Assembly (NCBI RefSeq): GCF_900021165.1
Contig: NZ_FCOQ01000018.1
Location: 1 to 44,656, forward strand
From: Paenibacillus phocaeensis
Lineage (GTDB): Bacteria; Bacillota; Bacilli; Paenibacillales; Paenibacillaceae
Direction: 5' to 3'
DNA: 44,656 bases
Position numbers and translations under genes: made by a program. Of this stretch, positions 30,117 through 39,802 are shown piece after piece; positions within the stretch are counted from its first letter, which is position 1; each line of letters opens with the position of its first letter. The notes below the pieces were generated by a model that was not told where the DNA came from, searched no databases, and saw nothing but the letters and a program-made list of their open reading frames with translations.

Positions 30117-31712
30117 ATGAAAATAGCCGGTCGAACGCTGCGTTTACAAACGACCACTACTTTGATGGTTTGCTCCGTTTTGGCTTTGGTCCTGCTTACG
30201 GTTTATGTGATGTTTAATATGAAAATATCCGAGCTGACAAGAGAAGATTTGGAGCATAAAGCGGTTACGATCGCTCGAACGCTTTCCCGCGAGCCTACCG
30301 TGATCAACGCTTTGACCGGCCGGGGGGACGCCGACGCTGTCCAGGAATTTACGGAAGAAATCCGCATGGTTAACGGCGTGCAGTTTATCGTCGTTATGGA
30401 CATGAGCGGCATTCGGTTGTCCCATCCCGATCCCGCTTTGATTGGGCAGCATTTTATCGGCGGCGATGAGGCGACGGCCTTAAGCGGGCAGGAGTCCGTT
30501 TCCATTGCTAAGGGAACATTAGGCAGATCCGTGAGAGCGTTTTCGCCCATTGTCGACGCGGGCAAGGTGGTTGGCGCAGTTGCAGTTGGCCTTTCATTGA
30601 ACGACGTCAATTCGGCCGTAAGGCAGAATCGCTGGATCATTTATTTGGGGATTGTCGCAAGCGGGATCCTCGGCGTGTCCGGAGCCGTTTTCCTGGCCCG
30701 CAGGCTCAAGCGGATGATGTTCGGCCTGGAACCGGACGAGATCGCCAAGCTGCTGGAGGAACGCAACGCGATGCTGCAATCCGTCAAGGAAGGCATTGTC
30801 GCCGTAGACGGACAGGGGGATATCACTTTGATCAACACCGAAGCCAGGAGACTTCTCGGCATATCGGAGATGGAGGGCAATTCGCGCGACCTATGTCCCA
30901 TGCTGAGAATGGCCAACGTGCTTGAAACGGGAGAGCCGCTGAACGACATGGATATTGATCAGGAGGGGATGACGCTGCTGGCCAATGTCGTACCCGTCAA
31001 AGTGAACGGACGGATTGAAGGCGCGATCGCCACTTTTCGGGACAAGACCGAAATGGACGTCCTGATGGAGCGCTTGTCGGGAGTTTCGCTGTATGTCGAA
31101 GCCTTGCGGGCGCAAACTCATGAATTTATGAACAAACTGCATGTCATGGCCGGATTGAACCATATGCGGCGTTACGATCGTCTGGATGAATATCTTAACG
31201 GGACCCTTCAGCATTTTCAGTCGGAAGCCGGTGTTCTAGTGAAGCAGGTCAAGGACCCCGTTATGGCTGGATTTCTGTTGGGCAAGCTGAGCCGGGCACG
31301 CGAGGCCGGAGCAAAGATGAGCATACGTGAAGAGGGGATGCTGCCGGAATGCGCTGATGCGGAGACGGCCCATGAGCTGGTTACGATTGTGGGCAATCTG
31401 CTGGAAAATGCACTGGAGGCCGAGCCCGGCGACGACAACAAGCAAATATCCATCGGTTTTTCCCATGAATGCTTCCATTTGACCGTGACCGTTACGGACA
31501 ACGGCGCCGGCATACCTGGGGAGATCATTAAACGCATGTATGAGCAGGGCTTTTCGACCAAAGGCAAGGGCCGAGGAATTGGCCTATACCTGGTGATGCG
31601 CAGCGTAAGGAAACTCGGCGGGCATCTTTTGTGCCAGAGCTCGCAAGGCTCGGGAACGGAATTTATCGTACGGATACCGTACGAAGCAAAAGTGTGGGAG
31701 ACAAATGATTAA
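30117..31712 (+). CDS. CitA/DcuS-family sensor histidine kinase, probably malate-sensing
   Basis: 531 residues from the ATG at 30117 (AAGGA 8 bp upstream); an ATG at 30108 lies inside that ribosome site. Layout: membrane helix (about 10-32), extracytoplasmic PAS-like (PDC) sensor (33-170), second helix (about 173-195), cytosolic PAS domain (SVKEGIVAVDGQGDITLIN), then the kinase. The phosphoacceptor is in LRAQTHEFMNKLHVMAGL, the form typical of dicarboxylate/citrate sensors. ATP-binding boxes: NLLENALEA, DNGAGIPGE and GKGRGIGLYLVM. Overlaps the regulator gene by 8 bp. With a 2-hydroxycarboxylate transporter and malic enzyme next to it, malate is the best guess for the signal, as for B. subtilis MalK (YufL). 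Confidence 0.88.
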   Translation: MKIAGRTLRLQTTTTLMVCSVLALVLLTVYVMFNMKISELTREDLEHKAVTIARTLSREPTVINALTGRGDADAVQEFTEEIRMVNGVQFIVVMDMSGIRLSHPDPALIGQHFIGGDEATALSGQESVSIAKGTLGRSVRAFSPIVDAGKVVGAVAVGLSLNDVNSAVRQNRWIIYLGIVASGILGVSGAVFLARRLKRMMFGLEPDEIAKLLEERNAMLQSVKEGIVAVDGQGDITLINTEARRLLGISEMEGNSRDLCPMLRMANVLETGEPLNDMDIDQEGMTLLANVVPVKVNGRIEGAIATFRDKTEMDVLMERLSGVSLYVEALRAQTHEFMNKLHVMAGLNHMRRYDRLDEYLNGTLQHFQSEAGVLVKQVKDPVMAGFLLGKLSRAREAGAKMSIREEGMLPECADAETAHELVTIVGNLLENALEAEPGDDNKQISIGFSHECFHLTVTVTDNGAGIPGEIIKRMYEQGFSTKGKGRGIGLYLVMRSVRKLGGHLLCQSSQGSGTEFIVRIPYEAKVWETND

Positions 31713-32412
31713 AGTGCTTATCGTTGAAGACGACCCGATGGTCGCGGAAATGAACAAATTTTATCTGGAGCAGATTCAGGGTTTTCGAGCCGAAGGTTGG
31801 GCTGCTTCCGTCGAGCAGGCGCTTGTTCTGCTGAATTCCGCAAATTATGATTTACTGTTGCTGGACATTTACATGAAAGGGAGCAGCGGGCTGGAGTTGC
31901 TAACCGAAATCCGCCGCAAAGCCTGGCCGACGGACGTGGTCGTCATTTCGGCCGCGAGCGACAAGAACAGCATCCGGCAGGCGCTGAACAACGGAGCGGT
32001 TGATTATTTGATCAAGCCGTTTGAGTTTAACCGCTTTCGGATAGCCATGGACGCCTATCGCAAGCGAGTTGCACTCTTCAAAACTGCTGACAGCATGGTC
32101 CAGTCGGAGCTTGACTCCTTGACTCATGTCGCTGCCGATGAAGCCCCAAGCGTACCCTTGCCCAAAGGATTCACACGCCAGACGCTTCAAGCGGTATGGA
32201 AGGCGATCGAATCTTTCCCTTCCGAAGGGTTCACCAGCGTGGATATTTCCGCAGCCACGGGGATATCCCGGGTGTCCGCCGGCAAATATTTGGCCGAGCT
32301 GGAGAGCAGGGGCGTACTCGAAATGGAGCTGATCTACGGAACCATAGGCAGGCCGGTGCAGAGGTATAAAATAATGCCGCAGGGTAAAATCAAGATCACG
32401 AAGTATTTGTAA
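31705..32412 (+). CDS. CitB/MalR-family response regulator
   Basis: 235 residues. The receiver domain has the acidic pocket VEDDP, phosphoacceptor Asp54 in LLLDIYMKG, and Lys in YLIKPFEFNRF. The C-terminal part holds a winged helix-turn-helix (SVDISAATGISRVSAGKYL) of the type seen in DcuR, CitT and MalR. Together with the kinase it should activate the transporter downstream. A terminator separates it from that gene. Confidence 0.9.
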   Translation: MIKVLIVEDDPMVAEMNKFYLEQIQGFRAEGWAASVEQALVLLNSANYDLLLLDIYMKGSSGLELLTEIRRKAWPTDVVVISAASDKNSIRQALNNGAVDYLIKPFEFNRFRIAMDAYRKRVALFKTADSMVQSELDSLTHVAADEAPSVPLPKGFTRQTLQAVWKAIESFPSEGFTSVDISAATGISRVSAGKYLAELESRGVLEMELIYGTIGRPVQRYKIMPQGKIKITKYL

Positions 32413-32455
32413 CAGGCAGTTCTCCTTGGTTTGCAAGGAGAGTTGCCTGTTTTTA
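32412..32455 (+). terminator. terminator after the two-component operon
   Basis: ACAGGCAGTTCTCCTT pairs with AAGGAGAGTTGCCTGT around a 6-nt loop with few mismatches, followed by TTTTT. Confidence 0.9.
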
Positions 32456-32508
32456 TGACAGCGTTTACTTTAATAACTTACATAAAGCAATCAATATCTT
32501 AACAAAAA

Positions 32509-32522
32509 CAAAAGCGCTTACA
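32509..32522 (+). promoter_or_regulatory. cre-like site (carbon catabolite control) before maeN
   Basis: CAAAAGCGCTTACA matches the CcpA-site consensus TGWAARCGYTWNCW at 12 of 14 positions, differing only in the first two bases. A TATGAT -10 box at 32530-32535 lies 7 bp further, so CcpA bound here would block the promoter. There is no good -35 box, as expected for an activator-dependent promoter. CTTTA/TAAAG inverted arms upstream (about 32468-32487) may be part of the regulator's site. Confidence 0.6.
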
Positions 32523-32571
32523 AGAAAGCTATGATGGGGCTGAACATAAATAAAGGAGGCCTACATCCCCT

Positions 32572-33924
32572 ATGGAAAAAACTTTACAGCCGCCGTCAAT
32601 TCCACACGAACCGCAGTCACAGCCCGCCAAAGCGGACGGCATGCTATCAAAAATGCTGAGGTTAAAGATTGGCGTTATTCCTCTCCCGATTTACATCGTG
32701 CTGGCTCTGATCATTATTGCCGCCGCCGCCGTCGGAGAGCTTCCGAATGACATGATCGGCGGCCTGGCTGTCATCATGATTATGGGAATGCTGTTAAGCC
32801 ATTTGGGTTTTAAGCTCCCGCTGCTGAAGAACATCGGCGGACCGGCGATCTTGTCCCTTATGGTTCCATCGTTTTTGGTTTTCTGGAACGTGCTGAATCC
32901 TCCGGTAGTTGACGCCGTGAACACGTTGATGAAAACGTCTAACTTTCTCTATCTGTATATCGCCTGCCTGGTGGCGGGAAGCATCACCGGCATGAACCGC
33001 CAGACGCTGATCAGCGGTTTTATCCGTATCTTCATTCCAATGATTGCAGGTACAGCGGCGGCCATTGCGGCGGGATTGGGTGTGGGCCTGCTGTTTGGCT
33101 ATACCGCCCATCACACGCTATTTTACATTGTCGTTCCGATTATTGGCGGCGGCGTAGGCGAAGGCATCCTGCCCTTGTCGATTGCCTTCTCGCAAATTCT
33201 CGGCGGCGAATCGGGACAATACGTGGCGCAGATGATTCCGGCAGCGGTTATCGGCAACGTCTTTGCCATTATCGGGGCCGGTATTTTGAAGAAAATGGCC
33301 GATAAAAATCCAGCGATCACCGGCAACGGCGTTCTTGTGCGAGAGAAAGACGGCAAGAAGCTGGGAGGAAGCAACTATGACAGCGAGAAAATCGATTTTG
33401 CACTGATGGGAGGCGGCCTTTTGTTTGCCTGCAGCCTGTTTATTACCGGCAGTTTGCTGTCTCCATATGTGGGCATTCCCGGTCCGATCCTGATGATCTT
33501 CGGGGCGGCGCTGCTCAAAATTTCCAAGCTGCTCCCGTACAAAATCGAACAAGGCGCCTACCACCTTTACAAATTCGTGTCCGGCACCCTGACTTGGCCG
33601 CTGATGGTCGGCCTTGGTATTTTGTACATTCCGCTTGAAGATGTCGCCGCGCTGATCTCCATTCCTTATGTGCTTGTTTGCGCGTCCGTGATCACCGCGA
33701 TGATTCTGACCGGTTATTTTGTCGGCAAGTGGATCCGGATGTACCCGGTGGAGGCCGCCATCGTTACAGGCTGCCGCGGCGGCTTGGGAGGAACGGGGGA
33801 TGTGGCTATTCTTTCCGCTTCGGGCCGGATGGAACTGATGCCTTTTGCGCAAATCTCAACGCGGATCGGCGGTGCGTTGACTGTCGTTGCAGCTACGCTG
33901 CTCATCTCCGTCTGGGGAGGTTAA
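32572..33924 (+). CDS. maeN: 2-hydroxycarboxylate transporter, sodium/malate symporter type
   Basis: 450 residues, about eleven membrane helices. The 2HCT family moves malate, citrate or lactate with sodium or protons. The two re-entrant glycine loops that define the family are present: IIGGGVGEGILPLSIAFS near residue 190 and CRGGLGGTGDVAILSASGRM near residue 403, the latter including the substrate-binding Arg region. The N-terminal 30 residues are a polar tail. The ATG has GGAGG 12 bp upstream, a long spacing. The B. subtilis relative next to a similar two-component system is MaeN, so malate is the likely substrate. Citrate-malate exchange (CimH-like) is the main alternative. Confidence 0.88.
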   Translation: MEKTLQPPSIPHEPQSQPAKADGMLSKMLRLKIGVIPLPIYIVLALIIIAAAAVGELPNDMIGGLAVIMIMGMLLSHLGFKLPLLKNIGGPAILSLMVPSFLVFWNVLNPPVVDAVNTLMKTSNFLYLYIACLVAGSITGMNRQTLISGFIRIFIPMIAGTAAAIAAGLGVGLLFGYTAHHTLFYIVVPIIGGGVGEGILPLSIAFSQILGGESGQYVAQMIPAAVIGNVFAIIGAGILKKMADKNPAITGNGVLVREKDGKKLGGSNYDSEKIDFALMGGGLLFACSLFITGSLLSPYVGIPGPILMIFGAALLKISKLLPYKIEQGAYHLYKFVSGTLTWPLMVGLGILYIPLEDVAALISIPYVLVCASVITAMILTGYFVGKWIRMYPVEAAIVTGCRGGLGGTGDVAILSASGRMELMPFAQISTRIGGALTVVAATLLISVWGG

Positions 33925-33990
33925 CCTCTAGCGGTAGTTCAGCCGGGACTTCAGCTATAGTTTAAATTCAAAAATTGGGAGGCGATTGTT

Positions 33991-35418
33991 ATGAGTCAAG
34001 TGCTGGATCATTCTCATTTATTTTCGCTGCGCGTACAGTACCACAGCGGAAACGATTATATGGCAAATCTGGTGAATATCGTGGAGGCTTATCGAGGAAC
34101 CGTGCTTCAGGTCGAGCTTCAGGACCCGAATGAAGAGGGGGCGGCGATGGCTGAGGTTAAGATATCGGTGCCGCATCCGGATGACAGGAACTTGATCGAA
34201 ACGGCGGTGCAAAAGCTAGGTGGAGGCGATATCGTAGAGCGGTTGATGGAAATCATGCAACTGCACGAAGGCGGGAAGTTGGAAACGACGATCAAACATC
34301 CGATCCTCAGCAAGGAGGATCTTTCCAAGGTATATACGCCGGGGGTCGCCAAGGTTTGCCAGGCTATTGCCAAAGACCAGGAGAAGGCCTACCAGTTGAC
34401 GACGAAAAAGAATACCGTAGCCGTCATTTCGGACGGAACGGCCGTGCTCGGCTTGGGCGACATTGGACCAAAGGCGGCCATGCCAGTCATGGAGGGGAAA
34501 GCGGCCCTGTTCAAACAGTTTGCCGGGGTGGACGCTGTTCCGATCTGTCTCGACACCAAGGATACCGAGGAGATTATTTCCATCGTGAAGGCGCTGGCGC
34601 CGACTTTTGGCGGTATCAATCTGGAGGATATCGCTTCCCCCCGTTGCTTTGTCATCGAGGAACGGCTTAGAGCCGAGCTGGATATTCCCGTCTTCCACGA
34701 CGATCAGCACGGCACAGCCATCGTGGTGCTTGCTGGCTTGTTGAACGCCTTGAAGGTATGCGATAAAGATATCCGCGATGTCAAAATCGTCGTCAATGGC
34801 GTTGGAGCTGCAGGCATCTCCATCTCCAAAATGCTGTTGCGGGCAGGGGCGCTCAATTTGATCGGCGTGGATCGCGAAGGCGCCATCAACCGTAGTGACC
34901 TGTACGAGAAGCAACACTGGGCCGATTTCTCGAAAATAACGAATCCGGACAATGAACAGGGATCGCTTTCGGAAGTCATCAAGGGAGCGGACGTATTTAT
35001 CGGCGTATCGGCTCCGGGCGTACTGAAAGTAGAAGATTTAAAGAACATGGCAAACGATCCGATCGTGTTCGCTATGGCCAACCCGATGCCTGAGATTGAT
35101 CCTTCACTCGCTGCGCCTTATGTAAGGGTCATGGCGACCGGCCGCTCCGATTATCCGAACCAAATCAATAATGTGCTTTGTTTCCCCGGTATTTTCCGTG
35201 GCGCACTCGATTGCGAGGCAACGGATATCAATGACGAGATGAAGCTGGCAGCGGCGGAAGCGATCTCCTCCGTAATTGAGCCGTCGGAGCTGAACGAAAA
35301 TTACATCATTCCGGATGCGTTTGATTCGCGCGTGGTGGATCGAATCCGGAAGGCGGTAGCTAAAGCGGCCGTTAACAGCGGCGTTGCGCGTAAAAATTCG
35401 CTTCCGGACGTAAACTGA
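33991..35418 (+). CDS. NAD(P)-dependent malic enzyme with N-terminal ACT-like domain
   Basis: 475 residues. Converts malate to pyruvate and CO2. About 85 N-terminal residues look like an ACT-type regulatory domain (FSLRVQYHSGNDYMANLVNI). The catalytic part has LSKVYTPGVAKVCQAIA (Tyr), GDIGPKAAMPVMEGKAALFK (Lys), LEDIASPRCFVIEE and the metal site FHDDQHGTA; the nucleotide fold has VVNGVGAAGISI. GGGAGG lies 8 bp before the ATG. It lies 66 bp after the malate transporter: import and first catabolic step are encoded together. Cofactor preference cannot be read safely. Confidence 0.94.
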   Translation: MSQVLDHSHLFSLRVQYHSGNDYMANLVNIVEAYRGTVLQVELQDPNEEGAAMAEVKISVPHPDDRNLIETAVQKLGGGDIVERLMEIMQLHEGGKLETTIKHPILSKEDLSKVYTPGVAKVCQAIAKDQEKAYQLTTKKNTVAVISDGTAVLGLGDIGPKAAMPVMEGKAALFKQFAGVDAVPICLDTKDTEEIISIVKALAPTFGGINLEDIASPRCFVIEERLRAELDIPVFHDDQHGTAIVVLAGLLNALKVCDKDIRDVKIVVNGVGAAGISISKMLLRAGALNLIGVDREGAINRSDLYEKQHWADFSKITNPDNEQGSLSEVIKGADVFIGVSAPGVLKVEDLKNMANDPIVFAMANPMPEIDPSLAAPYVRVMATGRSDYPNQINNVLCFPGIFRGALDCEATDINDEMKLAAAEAISSVIEPSELNENYIIPDAFDSRVVDRIRKAVAKAAVNSGVARKNSLPDVN

Positions 35419-35556
35419 TTCCGGCTGAAATCCAGATTGTTGTGATGAAGCGTGAAATTGATGTCAACTGTTCATAAAGTTCGCCCATTCTGGCAATAAC
35501 AAGCGAAGAGCTTTTCGATAATCGATGAACACAGCAAAGAATAAGGAGCGATCGGC

Positions 35557-36021
35557 ATGACGAAACCTATTCAGGCCTATTTCAATACAGAGGATCAAGT
35601 GGAAGGCGCGCGCATCACCCTGTTGGCCTACAATACCAATGAGGTTGAAGCAGGGCATGTATCTAACGAATGGGGGGAGGACGACAGGCTCCAGGTTCCG
35701 TTATTACCTTACAATAACGGGGTCATCAGCGCCTCGGGAGCGAACAACCCGGGAATGGTCCCTGTCCCTGGAACGGCGCACGGCATCCAAAGTGTGCTGC
35801 CGGTCACGGTCATGGGGGAGCGTTATGCGGGCGACGCGCTGAACGGAGAACGCAGCGAAGCCGTTGAAGGAGATCGTCCCATGACGTCGGAATCCCTCAT
35901 CGACACCAGCGACGAGCCGCAGGGATGGAAATACGTGCTGAGTGCCAGTGTAGAGGATAGCGATTATGAAACCGTCGTGCGGAAGTTGCGCGAACAAGGG
36001 GCATATATCGCCGAGCCGTAA
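35557..36021 (+). CDS. hypothetical protein with split ferredoxin-like halves
   Basis: 154 residues; ATG with AAGGAG 11 bp upstream. No family is recognised with confidence. The N-terminal part (IQAYFNTEDQVEGARITLL) and the C-terminal part (WKYVLSASVEDSDYETVVRK) each look like beta-alpha-beta units, similar in pattern to YflT-type general-stress proteins. The middle (about 45-115) is Pro/Gly/Asn-rich and probably disordered. No signal peptide or membrane segment. It sits alone between the malate module and the hisS leader and is followed by a terminator. Confidence 0.65.
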   Translation: MTKPIQAYFNTEDQVEGARITLLAYNTNEVEAGHVSNEWGEDDRLQVPLLPYNNGVISASGANNPGMVPVPGTAHGIQSVLPVTVMGERYAGDALNGERSEAVEGDRPMTSESLIDTSDEPQGWKYVLSASVEDSDYETVVRKLREQGAYIAEP

Positions 36022-36137
36022 GTCATTCGCTGATTTGAAAAGTTTTCTGTAATATAACTGTAATATTAGATACATGTTCCCTTAACATTGTCTGTTTATA
36101 ATAACAGCATGACCCCCTTTTTAATATAATACCTTTT

Positions 36138-36169
36138 GGACCTGCACCCCGTTGGTGTCAGGTTTTTTT
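36138..36169 (+). terminator. terminator before the hisS promoter
   Basis: ACCTGCACC and GGTGTCAGGT form a hairpin with one mismatch around CCGTT, followed by seven T residues. Confidence 0.85.
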
Positions 36170-36198
36170 CTTTATTCGGACATTTTTCGCGGTCGGGC

Positions 36199-36227
36199 TT
36201 GACTTTAGCGCGGTGGTTTCATACAAT
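36199..36227 (+). promoter_or_regulatory. sigma-A promoter of hisS-aspS
   Basis: TTGACT (36199-36204) and TACAAT (36222-36227) are spaced by 17 bp. The transcript should begin near 36234, giving a leader of about 460 nt before hisS. Confidence 0.8.
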
Positions 36228-36233
36228 CTAAAA

Positions 36234-36660
36234 ATAACAGTTGACGTCACCTCCAAGAGGGGCGTAGATTGGCACTCATAGTTATTTGATGACGGGACAA
36301 AGTAGTTCAACCCCACATCCGCAGAGAGGAATCCCCGACTTCGACAGCCTTAACGGACGAAAATGCTTGTTCGTTAACCTGGGCAGCGAAGCAGGCTGGA
36401 AGGATTCCGGTGATGATTGAGCGAAAGACTTCCCCGAGAACCGGCGGCGAAACCCTGAGCGATCCTTCGCTTGGAGAGTAGACGTACGGCGTAGGCGGGC
36501 GATAACCGCTTAAAGCGAATTGCGATGCTTGGAAGCCGACATGCAGCCTGCGTGACGGTACCGATTCCGGCTCGAATTCGGAATGTGGGTGGCACCACGG
36601 GTGATTGCGAACCGATCTCTCGTCCCTGTTTGGATCAAACAGGAACGGGGGATTTTTTAT
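36234..36660 (+). ncRNA. T-box leader RNA of hisS-aspS with its terminator
   Basis: A T-box senses uncharged tRNA and lets transcription continue when the amino acid is short. The T-box sequence GGGTGGCACCACGG is at 36587-36600, and the terminator hairpin is formed by CGTCCCTGTTT (36621-36631) and AAACAGGAACG (36637-36647), ending in GGGGGATTTTTT. Upstream are AGTA (36301-36304) and AGAGAG (36323-36328), both common in stem I. GGAATCC (36328-36334) pairs with GGATTCC (36402-36408), enclosing about 67 nt with its own hairpins. The specifier triplet could not be fixed: GAC (Asp) occurs at 36427-36429 and CAC (His) at 36313-36315. The leader is followed by aminoacyl-tRNA synthetase genes for exactly these two amino acids. 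Confidence 0.88.
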
Positions 36661-36695
36661 ATTGGCTTACGAGTCTGAGATGGAGGATGAACGAT

Positions 36696-37940
36696 ATGGC
36701 TTTTCAGAAACCGACGGGCACGCAGGATTTGCTGCCGGGAACCGTCGAGAAATGGCAATTGATCGAGGAGAAGGCCAGAGATTTGTGTCGGCGCTTTAAC
36801 TACCGGGAGATCCGGACCCCGATCTTTGAACAGACCTCGCTGTTTGAACGCGGCGTAGGGGAGACGACGGATATCGTCGAGAAGGAAATGTATACGTTCC
36901 TGGACAAGGGAGAGCGTAGCATGACGCTGCGTCCGGAAGGGACGGCCGGCGTCGTTCGCTCCTATGTGGAGAACAAGCTGTACGGTGAGCCGGACGTCAG
37001 CAAGTTGTATTATATCGGGCCGATGTTCCGGTACGAGCGTCCGCAAGCAGGCCGCCAGCGCCAATTCCACCAATTTGGGGTAGAGGCGTTCGGAGCAACC
37101 GATCCGGCGATGGATGCCGAGGTTGTGGCGCTGGGTTACCAGTTCTGCCGCGAGCTGGGGCTAAAGGGAGTCAAGGTGGAGATCAACTCCGTTGGCAATC
37201 CGGCCAGCCGGGCGGCCTACCGCGAGAAGCTGCTGGGGTTCCTGCTGCCGATGAAGGACAGCCTGTGCAAGGACTGCCAAGCTCGGATGGAACGCAATCC
37301 GCTGCGCGTACTCGACTGCAAGATCGACCAGGACAAATTCGTTGGCGTACCGTCGATTCTGGATAGCCTGGATGAAGAATGCACCGTGCATTTTGCCAAG
37401 GTGCAGGATTTGCTGAGCGCGATGGAGGTAGAGTTTGAGATCAATCCTCGTCTCGTCCGCGGGTTGGATTACTACACGCACACTGCTTTTGAATATAAGG
37501 CGGAAGGCATCGGCGCGATCGATACGATCGGCGGAGGCGGGCGTTATAATGGACTGGTGGCTGAGGTAGGCGGCCCGGATCAGCCGGGCATCGGGTTCGG
37601 AATGGGGCTCGAACGGATTGCATTGATTCTGGAGAAGCAGGAGATTGAAGTCGGCGCCGTCAAGCCGCTTGACGTCTATCTAATCGCCCTGGGCGAAGCG
37701 GCGGATAAGGAGATTACGACCCAGCTGTTCAAGCTGCGGCAAGCGGGATTCTCCGCCGAACGCGATTACCTGGGCCGGAAGATGAAGGCGCAGATGAAAT
37801 CCGCCGACCGGATGCAGGCGCGCTACACCGCGATACTCGGCGATGATGAGCTGCAGCGCGGGGAAATCGCGCTGAAGTCGATGGAAAGCGGCGAGCAGCG
37901 CACAGTGAAGTTAAGCGAATGGATTCAAGAGTTGAAATAA
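36696..37940 (+). CDS. hisS: histidine-tRNA ligase
   Basis: 414 residues from ATG 36696 (GGAGG 9 bp upstream), the usual length. The frame is open back to 36525, but that stretch is the T-box leader and is not coding. Class II synthetase: motif 2 region [18 protein letters not shown], the histidine-specific [15 protein letters not shown] and [10 protein letters not shown], and motif 3 [11 protein letters not shown]. The C-terminal anticodon-binding domain runs from about residue 325. Co-transcribed with aspS, 44 bp downstream, as in other Bacilli. Confidence 0.97.
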   Translation: MAFQKPTGTQDLLPGTVEKWQLIEEKARDLCRRFNYREIRTPIFEQTSLFERGVGETTDIVEKEMYTFLDKGERSMTLRPEGTAGVVRSYVENKLYGEPDVSKLYYIGPMFRYERPQAGRQRQFHQFGVEAFGATDPAMDAEVVALGYQFCRELGLKGVKVEINSVGNPASRAAYREKLLGFLLPMKDSLCKDCQARMERNPLRVLDCKIDQDKFVGVPSILDSLDEECTVHFAKVQDLLSAMEVEFEINPRLVRGLDYYTHTAFEYKAEGIGAIDTIGGGGRYNGLVAEVGGPDQPGIGFGMGLERIALILEKQEIEVGAVKPLDVYLIALGEAADKEITTQLFKLRQAGFSAERDYLGRKMKAQMKSADRMQARYTAILGDDELQRGEIALKSMESGEQRTVKLSEWIQELK

Positions 37941-37984
37941 CATTTATCTATAAACAACAGCTAATAGCGAAAAGGGGAGTTACG

Positions 37985-39763
37985 ATGAAACGAACGCATC
38001 AATGCGGGGCGCTGAGCACCGCGAACATCGGAGAAACCGTTACATTAAACGGCTGGGTGCAAACCCGCCGCGACCTGGGGGGCGTCCTGTTTATCGATTT
38101 GCGCGACCGCAGCGGAATCGTGCAGGTCGTCTTTAACCCGGCTTATTCCGGAGAAGCGCTGCAAATCGCCGACCGGGTGCGCAGCGAATACGTGCTGGCC
38201 GTCACCGGGAAAGTCGTTGCTCGGGACCCCGAGACGGTCAACCCGAATCTGCCAACCGGCGACATCGAAGTGCAAATTACCGAAATCGAAGTGCTGAATG
38301 CCGCGAAAACGCCGCCGTTCTTCATTGAAGACGGCATCGAAGTGGATGAATCGCTGCGGCTGAAATATCGCTATCTTGATCTGCGCCGTCCGGAAATGCA
38401 GCAAACGTTGTGGCTGCGCTCCAAAGCCGCTAAAGTGTTCCGTGATTTCCTCGACGGGGAAGGCTTCATTGAGGTGGAAACCCCCATCTTGACCAAGAGT
38501 TCGCCGGAGGGCGCACGTGACTATCTTGTGCCAAGCCGCGTACATCCGGGCGAATTTTTTGCCCTTCCGCAATCGCCGCAGCTGTATAAGCAACTGCTGA
38601 TGGTCAGCGGCGTTGAGCGTTACTATCAAATTGCCCGCTGCTTCCGCGACGAAGACCTGCGTGCCGATCGTCAGCCGGAATTTACTCAAGTCGACATCGA
38701 GACTTCGTTCCTGTCGCGCGACGAGCTGCTGGAGATGATGGAGAAGCTGGTGGTGCGCCTGTTCAAAGAGACGAAGGGCATCGATATCCCTACGCCGTTC
38801 CAGCGCTTAAGCTACGCCGATGCGATGGACAAATACGGCTCGGACAAGCCGGACCTGCGATTTGGACTGGAACTGGTCAACGTGAGCGACCTCGTGGCCA
38901 CTAGCGGCGTTAAGGTGTTCGCTTCCGTCATCGAGAAGGGCGGGGAAGTGAAAGTGCTGAACGCCAAAGGCTGCGGCACATGGAGCCGGAAGGAGATCGA
39001 CGATCTCGGACCTTATGCGGCTCGCTACGGCGCCAAAGGTCTCGCCTGGATCCAGGTGAAGGAAGGCGAATTCCGCGGCCCGATCGTGAAGTTCTTCACG
39101 GAGCAGGAAATCGAAGCGATTAAGGCACGCACCGGCGCCGAAGAAGGCGACTTGCTGCTGTTCTCCGCTGATAACAAGAAGGTTGTAGCCGACGTATTAG
39201 GCGCGCTGCGCCTGAAGATCGGCCGCGATCTCGGCTTGATCGATGACAACGTGTATAAGTTTGCCTGGGTTGTCGACTTCCCGCTGCTCGGCTGGGACGA
39301 GGAGCAAAAACGCTACATCGCCGAGCATCATCCGTTCACCCGCCCGCGTGAAGAGGATCTGCCGCTGTTTGATACCGATCCGGGCAAAATTCTCGCTCAA
39401 GCCTACGACCTTGTGCTGAACGGCTATGAAGTTGGCGGCGGCTCCATGCGGATTTACAAACGCGAGGTGCAGGAGAAAATGTTCAAAGCGATCGGTTTGT
39501 CGCCGGAGGAAGCTCAGGATAAGTTCGGCTACCTGATGGACGCTTTCGAATACGGTACGCCGCCGCACGGCGGGATCGCCTTCGGTTTCGACCGCCTGGT
39601 GATGCTGCTGGCAGGCCGCAACAACCTGCGTGAGACGATCGCTTTCCCGAAAACGGCCAGCGCGACCGATTTGCTGATGAACGCACCTTCCGAGGTGGAC
39701 GGTTCACAGCTGGATCAACTCCATATCAAGCTCGCCGCCAAGCTGGCGGAAGCGAAAAAATAA
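37985..39763 (+). CDS. aspS: aspartate-tRNA ligase
   Basis: 592 residues from ATG 37985 with AAAGGGGAG upstream; the frame is open back into hisS but that start would overlap it. Order: N-terminal OB-fold anticodon domain ([20 protein letters not shown]), class II core with motif 2 ([16 protein letters not shown]), the bacterial GAD insertion (about 285-420), and motif 3 ([16 protein letters not shown]). The presence of the GAD domain gives the bacterial type. Whether it also charges tRNA-Asn depends on the presence of gatCAB elsewhere. Confidence 0.98.
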   Translation: MKRTHQCGALSTANIGETVTLNGWVQTRRDLGGVLFIDLRDRSGIVQVVFNPAYSGEALQIADRVRSEYVLAVTGKVVARDPETVNPNLPTGDIEVQITEIEVLNAAKTPPFFIEDGIEVDESLRLKYRYLDLRRPEMQQTLWLRSKAAKVFRDFLDGEGFIEVETPILTKSSPEGARDYLVPSRVHPGEFFALPQSPQLYKQLLMVSGVERYYQIARCFRDEDLRADRQPEFTQVDIETSFLSRDELLEMMEKLVVRLFKETKGIDIPTPFQRLSYADAMDKYGSDKPDLRFGLELVNVSDLVATSGVKVFASVIEKGGEVKVLNAKGCGTWSRKEIDDLGPYAARYGAKGLAWIQVKEGEFRGPIVKFFTEQEIEAIKARTGAEEGDLLLFSADNKKVVADVLGALRLKIGRDLGLIDDNVYKFAWVVDFPLLGWDEEQKRYIAEHHPFTRPREEDLPLFDTDPGKILAQAYDLVLNGYEVGGGSMRIYKREVQEKMFKAIGLSPEEAQDKFGYLMDAFEYGTPPHGGIAFGFDRLVMLLAGRNNLRETIAFPKTASATDLLMNAPSEVDGSQLDQLHIKLAAKLAEAKK

Positions 39764-39802
39764 CCGATTAAGACGTCAACCTATCGGGAGGTACACTAGA
39801 TC

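Noticed and set aside
33118..33852. 244-codon minus-strand frame inside maeN
   Set aside because: Antisense shadow of a membrane protein gene; composition is unlike a real protein.
36097..36169. Possible short RNA from TATAAT at 36097 to the terminator at 36138
   Set aside because: There is no -35 box at a useful distance, and the hairpin is explained as the end of the preceding gene's transcript.
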